From an uncultured Corynebacterium sp. (GTDB taxonomy: Bacteria; Actinomycetota; Actinomycetes; Mycobacteriales; Mycobacteriaceae), in the NCBI GenBank assembly GCA_943914355.1, contig CALUBS010000002.1, forward strand, positions 1 to 64,000: a stretch of DNA of 64,000 nt. The letters are read 5' to 3'. The notes beneath the pieces are model-generated. The model worked only from the letters and a program-made list of their open reading frames with translations. It searched no databases and was not told the origin of the DNA. Shown one piece after another: positions 57,739 through 64,000 of this stretch; within the stretch, counting starts at the first letter, position 1, and each line of letters opens with the position of its first letter. The translations under genes and the position numbers were made by a program.

Positions 57739-58301
57739 TAGGAGGCCTTCTTACCCATCAGGTCGGGGAATGCGGAGTGAACACCGACGGCGATGATGAT
57801 GGCCACGATGAGTTTTGCAGTGTCAACGAGGACGAACGGGCCTTGCGCCGCGATGGCCGGGCCGATGTCTAATCCGGAGCGAAGCATCAAGCCGATCGCG
57901 CCACAGGTGTACTGCACCAGGAGGCCTGCGATGGCCGCGATAGCGAGAACAATGGTCATGCCGCCCTTTCCGCGTGGGGCGCGGTAAGCAATGGCGCCTG
58001 CGACGATTGGGGAGAGCACGTATCCGACGATGTATCCCACGGTGGGGCCGGCGAGCGCGCGGAGCGTGGTGCCACCACCTGCCAAAACTGGCAATGCCAA
58101 ACCAAGAAAGAGGAATAGGAGCCCAACGTAGCCGCCGCGTTTGCCGCCTAAGATGAGTCCGGCCAAAATGAGCGCGGCGTTTTGCAAGACGATGGGGACG
58201 CCGGCGGTGCCTACGGGGATAGAAACGAAGGCTAAAACGATAACGAGGGCGGTAAATACCGCAACATAGGCAATGGTGGTTGCCACGGAGTTCTTCTGCA
58301 T
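57738..58301 (-). CDS. bioY: Biotin transporter substrate-binding protein BioY
   Basis: Membrane S-component that binds biotin. The 187-residue protein has six hydrophobic segments and the BioY features VSIPVGTAGVPIVLQNAALILAGLILGGKRG and LAGGGTTLRALAGPTVGYIVGYVLSPIV. TAATCT (minus strand 58308-58313) lies six bases before its ATG, suggesting a leaderless operon mRNA. A BioQ-like palindrome sits about 50 bases upstream. Confidence 0.93.
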   Translation of the reverse strand: MQKNSVATTIAYVAVFTALVIVLAFVSIPVGTAGVPIVLQNAALILAGLILGGKRGGYVGLLFLFLGLALPVLAGGGTTLRALAGPTVGYIVGYVLSPIVAGAIAYRAPRGKGGMTIVLAIAAIAGLLVQYTCGAIGLMLRSGLDIGPAIAAQGPFVLVDTAKLIVAIIIAVGVHSAFPDLMGKKAS

Positions 58302-58347
58302 GGGAAAAGATTAGCATCTTGGGTAAAGGCGCTGTAGACATGCGTAT

Positions 58348-58362
58348 TTGAACGTTGTTCAA
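58348..58362. promoter_or_regulatory. BioQ-like operator upstream of bioYMN
   Basis: TTGAAC-GTT-GTTCAA is a perfect six-base inverted repeat with a three-base spacer. It resembles the TGAAC-N3-GTTAC-type box reported for the TetR-family biotin regulator BioQ of C. glutamicum. It lies 47-61 bases before the bioY ATG and 70-84 before the divergent DUF3046 gene. Confidence 0.7.
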
Positions 58363-58431
58363 GTACAACATTTTTAGGGTCCTGGTAAAGGTTTTGGAAA
58401 AATTTCCATGGTGGTGGGTAGGATTGCGCGC

Positions 58432-58647
58432 ATGCGATTGACGGAGTACCACCAATTGGTTGTGGATGAATTTGGCGAATCAAAAGGGGCGTGGATTAGC
58501 CATTCGCATGTTTTATCTGCGCTCGATGCAACGCCGGATGAGCTTATCGAACGTGGCGTCGATCCCCGCCGTGTCTGGATAGGGCTGTGCGATGATTTCG
58601 ATGTCCCCCAAGAGCGCCGTCTCGGCGTAGATTACCCAACCTTATAG
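58432..58647 (+). CDS. DUF3046 protein
   Basis: A 71-residue protein of unknown function, conserved just upstream of recA-recX in Actinobacteria (Rv2738c in M. tuberculosis). It starts MRLTEYHQLVVDEFGESKGAWISHSHVL and includes RGVDPRRVWIGLCDDFDVPQERR, typical of the family. ATG 58432 is chosen over ATG 58408 because TAGGAT (58419-58424) lies seven bases before it. Confidence 0.87.
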   Translation: MRLTEYHQLVVDEFGESKGAWISHSHVLSALDATPDELIERGVDPRRVWIGLCDDFDVPQERRLGVDYPTL

Positions 58648-58687
58648 TGCCTGAGAAAAGCCGAAAATGCGTGTCCATTTTCGATAT

Positions 58688-58708
58688 TCGAACAGATGTA
58701 TGTACTCT
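58688..58708 (+). promoter_or_regulatory. LexA-box-like site and promoter of recA
   Basis: TCGAACAGATGTATGT (58688-58703) matches the left half of the actinobacterial LexA box (TCGAAC/TCGAACANNTGTTCGA) but its right half is degenerate. TACTCT (58703-58708) is the likely -10, giving a leader of about 115 bases. Overlap of the box with the promoter fits repression by LexA. Confidence 0.6.
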
Positions 58709-58828
58709 AGTTGGGGTGTCGGTGTGGGCGACTACAGTGGGATTGCAATGAGGGCGGAACCATTTAGGGCTCTGCAGCAGTCTAATCAAGTGTTCACGCA
58801 GTGTCGTACGAGATAAGGATTTATAACA

Positions 58829-59965
58829 ATGGCAACGAAAAAGAAATCATCTTCAGCCGCAACCAAGGGAGATGACCGCCAGAAGGCGCTAGATGCAGCT
58901 ATGGCCATGATTGAAAAGGATTATGGCAAAGGCGCCGTTATGCGCTTGGGCGATGATGACCGCCCGCCTATCAAGGCCATTTCTTCCGGCAACACGGCAA
59001 TCGACGTGGCGCTGGGTATTGGCGGCTTTCCCCGCGGCCGAATTGTGGAAATCTATGGCCCAGAGTCCTCTGGTAAGACGACTGTGGCACTGCACGCAAT
59101 TGCCTCGGCGCAAAAAGACGGTGGCATTGCAGCGTTTATCGATGCCGAGCACGCCCTCGACCCCCAATATGCACGCCTGCTAGGTGTCGACACCGATAAC
59201 CTCCTCGTATCCCAGCCTGATACTGGTGAGCAGGCCCTAGAAATCGCAGATATGCTGGTGCGCTCCGGCGCCATCGACATTATCGTTGTGGACTCCGTGG
59301 CGGCGTTGACCCCAAAGGCGGAAATTGAAGGCGAGATGGGCGATAGCCACGTGGGCCTGCAAGCTCGCCTTATGTCCCAGGCCTTGCGCAAGATGACTGG
59401 TGCGCTATACAACTCTGGCACCACCGCAATCTTCATCAACCAGCTGCGCGAAAAGATTGGTGTGATGTTCGGTTCCCCGGAGACCACCACCGGTGGTAAG
59501 GCGCTGAAGTTCTATTCCTCCGTGCGCTGCGATATCCGCCGTATCCAGACGCTGAAGGATGGCCAGGACGCCATTGGCAACCGCACGAAGCTCAAGGTGG
59601 TAAAGAATAAGGTGTCCCCACCATTCAAGATCGCCGAGTTCGACATCATGTACGGCGAGGGTATTTCTCGCGAGTCTTCCATCATTGATCTCGGCGTAGA
59701 AAACGGCTTCATCCGCAAGTCCGGCTCTTGGTTTACCTATGAAGGCGATCAATTGGGCCAAGGTAAGGAGAAGGCCCGCTCTTTTCTCAAGGACAACCCG
59801 GACCTTGCCAATGAGATCGAAAAGAAGATCTTCCAGAAGCTCGGCATTGGGGAAGAGGCGGCAAATGGTGAAGAAGCTACCGCCATGGATGTCCCCGGCT
59901 CCGATGACCCATTGACGGATGAATCCGTAGATTTGGTCCCGAACGTCGACTTCGATGACGACTAA
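58829..59965 (+). CDS. recA: Recombinase RecA
   Basis: Strand-exchange protein and SOS co-protease. The 378-residue protein has Walker A GPESSGKT at residues 77-84, [32 protein letters not shown] with Walker B, and [22 protein letters not shown]. The acidic C-terminal tail is normal. No intein is present, unlike M. tuberculosis RecA. recX follows 39 bases downstream. Confidence 0.97.
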   Translation: MATKKKSSSAATKGDDRQKALDAAMAMIEKDYGKGAVMRLGDDDRPPIKAISSGNTAIDVALGIGGFPRGRIVEIYGPESSGKTTVALHAIASAQKDGGIAAFIDAEHALDPQYARLLGVDTDNLLVSQPDTGEQALEIADMLVRSGAIDIIVVDSVAALTPKAEIEGEMGDSHVGLQARLMSQALRKMTGALYNSGTTAIFINQLREKIGVMFGSPETTTGGKALKFYSSVRCDIRRIQTLKDGQDAIGNRTKLKVVKNKVSPPFKIAEFDIMYGEGISRESSIIDLGVENGFIRKSGSWFTYEGDQLGQGKEKARSFLKDNPDLANEIEKKIFQKLGIGEEAANGEEATAMDVPGSDDPLTDESVDLVPNVDFDDD

Positions 59966-60004
59966 TCCTGTCCACCTGCAATCCCATCGCTTTTAACCCG
60001 CACT

Positions 60005-60604
60005 ATGAATCAACCCGCCCCTGAAAAGTTAGAGCAACTCCGCCAGGCCCTTGAGGCCTATGAAAAAGGAGAAGCCGGGGGCGGGCTTTTTGATCGGGAG
60101 GCGGAGGAGGCAAAATCCAAGGTTCGCTCCCGCGCCTTGGGTTTGCTGGATCAACGTTCGCGATCCCGTCAGGAATTGTATGACCGTCTAGTACAAGCCG
60201 AATTCGACCCCGAGGTGGTTGAAGATGTCCTCGATGACTTAGCGCATGCGGGCCTCATTAACGATGCCGCCTTTGCCGCCGAATGGGTGCGGCAGCGGCA
60301 TAAGCGGAGGGGGAAATCGCGCAGCGTCCTCGACCGCGAGCTCCGGGAAAAGGGCGTAAGCCAAGCGGATAGAGACGAAGCCCTCGAGCAAATTGATGCC
60401 GCCGATGAAGAAGCTATGGCCCGAGCCTTGGCGGAAAAGAAGGCGCGCAGCCTGAAATCCGTTCCTGCGGATAGGAAGGAACGGGATAAGGCGCTGCGCA
60501 GAATCGTGGGCGTATTGGCGCGCCGTGGGTTCAACGAGGGAATGTCTTTGAACATTGCCATTAGCGCCCTCGAGGAACGGTGCGAGGAGCTGTCTTCTCC
60601 TTAA
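60005..60604 (+). CDS. recX: Regulatory protein RecX
   Basis: Inhibitor of RecA filament extension. The 199-residue protein consists of three-helix repeats, with RALGLLDQRSRSRQELYDRLVQAEFDPEVVEDVLDDLAHAGLINDAAFAAEWVRQR and two further repeats with RGFNEGM. The N-terminal 40 residues are Glu-rich. It probably shares the SOS-controlled recA transcript. Confidence 0.9.
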   Translation: MNQPAPEKLEQLRQALEAYEKGEAGGGLFDREAEEAKSKVRSRALGLLDQRSRSRQELYDRLVQAEFDPEVVEDVLDDLAHAGLINDAAFAAEWVRQRHKRRGKSRSVLDRELREKGVSQADRDEALEQIDAADEEAMARALAEKKARSLKSVPADRKERDKALRRIVGVLARRGFNEGMSLNIAISALEERCEELSSP

Positions 60605-60775
60605 ATCCGTACGCCTAGTGGGACACTAACCTAGGCACTAGCGCGCGCATCCCCACGCACAGCGGGTGCGCACCCTAACGCAGTGCACCACGCCCTGGTC
60701 TCATCTTCCAGCCTTCATGGGCGCCTAGCAGCGACAGTTATGAGTTGTTCTGGGTGATGGCTAGACTATGCCGAC
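60605..60775 (+). other. recX-miaB spacer
   Basis: No gene or clear terminator is seen. TAGACT at 60762-60767, eight bases before the GTG start of miaB, is a leaderless promoter candidate. A CCTAG/CTAGG repeat near 60614-60634 could form a weak stem. Confidence 0.4.
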
Positions 60776-62302
60776 GTGGAGCAGACAATTCCTGAAACCC
60801 GTACCTATGAAGTCCGAACCTTCGGCTGCCAGATGAATGTGCACGATTCTGAGCGCATCTCTGGCCTGCTTGAGGAAGCTGGCTACGCGGCCGCAGACGA
60901 GGCCACGGAGCCGGATCTCATCGTCTTTAATACGTGCGCAGTCCGCGAAAACGCCGACAAGCGCCTGTACGGCACGCTGGGCGCATTGAAGAAGACGAAG
61001 GAGAACCACCCAGGCATGCAAATTGCCGTGGGCGGTTGCCTTGCGCAAAAGGATAAAGACACTGTCCTTGACAACGCACCGTGGGTGGATGCCGTCTTCG
61101 GCACCCACAATATGGCGGCATTGCCAACCCTCCTCGAACGCGCCCGCCATAACGAGGAAGCCCAGGTAGAAATCGTCGATTCGCTAGAGGCGTTCCCCTC
61201 GGTTTTGCCCGCTAAGCGCGAATCCGCCTACGCGGGTTGGGTGTCGGTGTCCGTAGGCTGCAATAACACCTGCACTTTCTGCATCGTTCCCTCCCTGCGC
61301 GGTAAGGAAGAGGACCGCCGGCCGGGCGATATCCTGGCCGAGGTACAAGCGCTGGTGGACCAGGGCGTCTCTGAGGTCACCCTGCTGGGCCAAAACGTCA
61401 ACGCCTATGGCGTGAATTTCGCCGATCCAGAAATGCCGCGCGATCGCTTCGCTTTCTCTAAGCTGCTGCGCGAGGTGGGAAAGATCGACGGCCTCGAGCG
61501 ACTGCGGTTTACCTCCCCGCACCCGGCAGAATTTACCTCGGATGTCATCGACGCCATGGCGGAAACCCCGGCGGTGTGCCCGCAGCTGCATATGCCGCTG
61601 CAGTCCGGCTCGGATAAGGTCTTGAAGGACATGCGCCGTTCCTACCGCACGAAGAAGTTTTTGCGCATTCTCGATGAAGTCCGCGAGAAGATTCCAAACG
61701 CGGCGATTACTACCGATATCATCGTCGGCTTCCCGGGCGAGACCGAAGAGGATTTCCAGGACACCATGGAGTTGGTTCGCCGCGCTCGCTTCGCCTCGGC
61801 GTTTACCTTCCAGTATTCCCCGCGCCCTGGCACCCCCGCGGCGGAGATGGAAAACCAAGTGCCTAAGGAAATCGTCCAGGATCGCTTCGAGCGGCTCGTT
61901 GCGCTGCAGGATAGCATCCAGGCAGAAGAGAATCAGAAGCTCGTGGGCACTGAGGTGGAGCTCTTGGTCCAGGCTGAAGGCGGGCGCAAGAACGATGAGA
62001 CCCACCGCATGTCGGGGCGAGCCCGCGATGGGCGCCTCGTGCACTTTAGCCCTATCGACGACAACGGCGCGGATATCTCCGCTGAGATTCGCCCAGGCGA
62101 CGTCGTGCGCACCAAGGTCACCGGTGCAGGCTCGTTCTTCTTGCTTGCCGATGCCGCAGTAAACACCCACACCCGCACCAAGGCCGGCGACATGTCGGCG
62201 GCGGGTCAAACCCCCACTACCGCTCCCATTGGGGTGGGCCTGGGATTGCCGGGCATCGGCAAGCCTGCCAGCGCTGCCGCAGCGGATTCCTGCGGCTGCT
62301 AA
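60776..62302 (+). CDS. miaB: tRNA-2-methylthio-N6-isopentenyladenosine synthase MiaB
   Basis: Radical-SAM enzyme that adds a methylthio group at A37 of tRNAs. The 508-residue protein has the N-terminal cluster cysteines Cys18, Cys54 and Cys88, the radical-SAM CxxxCxxC Cys162/Cys166/Cys169 (GCNNTCTFC), and a C-terminal TRAM domain. A tail of about 50 residues ends in Cys-Gly-Cys. GTG start without a Shine-Dalgarno, consistent with the TAGACT eight bases upstream. It lies upstream of a conserved membrane protein, as in mycobacteria. Confidence 0.95.
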   Translation: MEQTIPETRTYEVRTFGCQMNVHDSERISGLLEEAGYAAADEATEPDLIVFNTCAVRENADKRLYGTLGALKKTKENHPGMQIAVGGCLAQKDKDTVLDNAPWVDAVFGTHNMAALPTLLERARHNEEAQVEIVDSLEAFPSVLPAKRESAYAGWVSVSVGCNNTCTFCIVPSLRGKEEDRRPGDILAEVQALVDQGVSEVTLLGQNVNAYGVNFADPEMPRDRFAFSKLLREVGKIDGLERLRFTSPHPAEFTSDVIDAMAETPAVCPQLHMPLQSGSDKVLKDMRRSYRTKKFLRILDEVREKIPNAAITTDIIVGFPGETEEDFQDTMELVRRARFASAFTFQYSPRPGTPAAEMENQVPKEIVQDRFERLVALQDSIQAEENQKLVGTEVELLVQAEGGRKNDETHRMSGRARDGRLVHFSPIDDNGADISAEIRPGDVVRTKVTGAGSFFLLADAAVNTHTRTKAGDMSAAGQTPTTAPIGVGLGLPGIGKPASAAAADSCGC

Positions 62303-62325
62303 CCGGGGGAGTAGGCTAGGGTGCC

Positions 62326-62952
62326 ATGACAGAGCGAAATACCACCAGCGCCGCCCAGGAGGCGGCACAGGCGGAGCGCCGAGCAGCACAAACCATGGAT
62401 CTGCGTGGGCAGCAGCTGACGCTGTTGGTCGCTGTGGCGGCCTATATTGTCTACCTCATCGTTCCTTATGCCGGCTCTGCCCACGGGTGGCAGGTTCTGA
62501 GTTTTGGCACCACCGATGACGGGGTGAAGATCTCGCTGATGGAAACCGTCTCCGCGTGGCTCGCGCTACTCGGCGTGGGCGTGCTGACGACGGCGACCTT
62601 GCTGACCCGCCGCGCCACCCTCGGGCTGATTGCGTGGATGATGGTGACGGTTTCTTTCTTCGTCAACCTGTGGGGCTTTTGGTACCGCGGCTCCACCGCA
62701 GACGGCCCGGCCATTGGCATGTGGGTGGGCATGCTGGCCACCTTCCTGGCCTTCTTGGGCTTTAGCCTCGTCGCCCTGCGCCGCAGCCCGGAGCAACGCG
62801 CGGCCGAGGAGAAGGTCCGCGCCTCGGCGGGCCAGCTGGATGAGGTAGGCAAAATCCAGTCCGATATTGCGTCCCCACAGCCGCAGGAGATGCTTATCGA
62901 TGACCGCCGCAAGAAGGCCGCCGAGCGTCACCGTCACCAGCAGGAGGGCTAA
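62326..62952 (+). CDS. Conserved actinobacterial membrane protein (Rv2732c-like)
   Basis: A 208-residue protein of unknown function with an Ala/Gln-rich, charged N-terminus. Four membrane segments follow (about residues 30-46, 72-88, 94-118 and 129-147), then a long hydrophilic, Glu/Arg-rich C-terminus. It resembles the protein next to miaB in M. tuberculosis (Rv2732c). TAGGCT (62312-62317) is eight bases before its ATG. Its stop overlaps the stop of the converging acetyltransferase gene. Confidence 0.82.
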   Translation: MTERNTTSAAQEAAQAERRAAQTMDLRGQQLTLLVAVAAYIVYLIVPYAGSAHGWQVLSFGTTDDGVKISLMETVSAWLALLGVGVLTTATLLTRRATLGLIAWMMVTVSFFVNLWGFWYRGSTADGPAIGMWVGMLATFLAFLGFSLVALRRSPEQRAAEEKVRASAGQLDEVGKIQSDIASPQPQEMLIDDRRKKAAERHRHQQEG

Positions 62953-64000
62953 AGGTGCAGCTCCCAGGCTGAGGATTGGGAGATTTCCCGCGCCCCGAGC
63001 CGTGCGTATAGCGCGTTCATAGCTGCGTCACCGGCGGCGACGGAACAATAGCAGCGGCGCACCTGCGGCCACGCTCGGTGGACCTCGTGCAGGGCGGTGA
63101 GTTTTGCCAATTGTGCTAAGCCTTGCCGGCGGTGGTCGCGGTCGGTGACGGTGAGGGTCCATTCGCAGACCTCCGGATCCGCAGCCTCATGGCGCGCCAG
63201 TTCCGTGAGCGCCACGATGTCGCCGGCGTCATCAATGAGCGCTACGAGCAACGTATGTCCGCGCCGCGAACGCAGGCGTTGGTGCGCCTCCTCCAATCGC
63301 TGCCGAGACCACACGATGGGTTCGGTGGACAGGGTGCCGGTATCGGCATCTGCGGAGGCGACCGTTAAAAGGCGCATGACATCGTCGATGTGTTCTTCCG
63401 GTATGGCATAGTCCTGCCATACCGCGGCCGAAAGCCCAGGCGGAAAGAGGGCAGCAGCTGGCTGTTCTGGAATATCGATGGTTAGTTGCCGCTCACTATG
63501 GCGCTGCGTAAAGCCCAGGGATTGATAGACCTTTGCCATCGCGTCGTACTCCGGCGAAGTCTCCGGCGGGTGCAGCAGACCCACGTGCGCGACGCTGCGG
63601 CCGAGCTGTTGGGTGATCTTTAAGGCGGTATCTCCCATCCAGGTAGCCACCTTCTGCCCCTTGGCATCAAGGGGTTCTCCGGGCAGTGGCAGATCGCAGA
63701 GGACGCACTCGATTTCCGCGGCATTGCGCTCTTCTAAAAGCGGCAGGCTAATGTGGATAAATCCTACATAGTCCAGCTCGGGGCTCGGTGCGGTGGCGGG
63801 GATTTGGGGCAGGCCAAGCTCGGAGACAGGACCGAGCGTCGCCGGCGCATCGACCACGGCGAAAAGGTAGGTCTGCGATTCGCCCGAACCTTGCAGGCGG
63901 TGCACCACGCGGCTAGGCGAGGTCGAGGCCGCCGCATCCCCACTGGCTTCCTGCGCCGCCAGGTTTGCCCAGAAAACAAAGGATCGGATGCAATCCGCCG
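62949..64000 (-). CDS. GNAT family N-acetyltransferase, truncated by the window end
   Basis: At least 350 residues are visible; the 5' end lies outside the window. A GTG at 63908 could be a start, but the frame remains open to 64000 with coding-like residues (SFVFWANLAAQEASGD), so the real start is probably beyond the edge. The C-terminal GNAT domain has LTVTDRDHRRQGLAQLAKLTAL, the acetyl-CoA-binding loop, and NALYARLGAREISQSSAWEL. An N-terminal half with SLGFTQRHSERQL looks like a second GNAT fold. Substrate unknown. Confidence 0.8.
   Translation of the reverse strand, partial: ADCIRSFVFWANLAAQEASGDAAASTSPSRVVHRLQGSGESQTYLFAVVDAPATLGPVSELGLPQIPATAPSPELDYVGFIHISLPLLEERNAAEIECVLCDLPLPGEPLDAKGQKVATWMGDTALKITQQLGRSVAHVGLLHPPETSPEYDAMAKVYQSLGFTQRHSERQLTIDIPEQPAAALFPPGLSAAVWQDYAIPEEHIDDVMRLLTVASADADTGTLSTEPIVWSRQRLEEAHQRLRSRRGHTLLVALIDDAGDIVALTELARHEAADPEVCEWTLTVTDRDHRRQGLAQLAKLTALHEVHRAWPQVRRCYCSVAAGDAAMNALYARLGAREISQSSAWELHL

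Overview
The window is a contiguous stretch of core chromosome from a Corynebacterium-type actinobacterium. Evidence: moderately high GC, many GTG starts, a mycothiol disulfide reductase (Mtr), a PptT-type phosphopantetheinyl transferase, Mqo, the BioYMN biotin importer, a small resuscitation-promoting factor, ClgR, DUF3046 beside recA/recX, and a gene order that follows Corynebacterium and Mycobacterium (pyrH-frr-cdsA-rlmN, dxr-rip1-ispG-pbp-map, proS/rimP-nusA-ylxR-infB-rbfA-nrnA, truB/ribF-rpsO-pnp, dapB-thyX-dapA-rnj-ftsK, pgsA-cinA-clgR-pspA, recA-recX-miaB). I cannot fix the species from the sequence alone. I saw no rRNA, tRNA, insertion sequence, prophage or CRISPR array, and no intergenic gap longer than about 300 bases.

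Layout. 1-4.9 kb: nucleotide metabolism and ribosome recycling (pyrH, frr), phospholipid precursor (cdsA), rRNA/tRNA methylation (rlmN) and two small membrane proteins. 5.1-11.7 kb: the MEP isoprenoid genes dxr and ispG around the site-2 protease Rip1, then a lipoprotein class B penicillin-binding protein and methionine aminopeptidase. 11.8-18.4 kb: mycothione reductase, an alpha/beta hydrolase, Mqo, and a phzF-selO pair. 18.4-22.1 kb: a two-component system followed by an ABC exporter. 22.1-26.6 kb: yaaA, proS, a DoxX-like protein, an Rpf and a lipoprotein. 26.6-36.1 kb: the rimP-nusA-ylxR-infB-rbfA-nrnA translation and RNA operon, a MATE transporter, a phosphoesterase and pptT. 36.1-42.7 kb: truB, ribF, a nucleoside hydrolase, rpsO, pnp and an AMIN-like lipoprotein. 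43.3-52.2 kb: lysine/diaminopimelate synthesis (dapB, dapA), thyX, RNase J and FtsK. 52.2-56.4 kb: a manganese-type riboswitch with terC, then pgsA, cinA, clgR and pspA. 56.4-58.3 kb: biotin import. 58.4-64 kb: DUF3046, recA, recX, miaB, a conserved membrane protein and a GNAT acetyltransferase that runs off the window end.

The genes are ordinary; the most interesting material is regulatory. About two dozen genes lack a usable Shine-Dalgarno sequence and instead carry a TANNNT -10 hexamer 6-8 bases before the start codon, as expected for leaderless mRNAs. Several of these sit head to head with start codons only about 30-70 bases apart. Upstream of terC is a yybP-ykoY-like leader with two mutually exclusive helices that would expose or hide the ribosome binding site. 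Other signals are a tandem repeat before the Rpf gene, a BioQ-like operator before bioYMN, a degenerate LexA box before recA, a GlxR-like site before mqo, and three long perfect hairpins without U-tracts. I did not find a wholly new multi-gene system.
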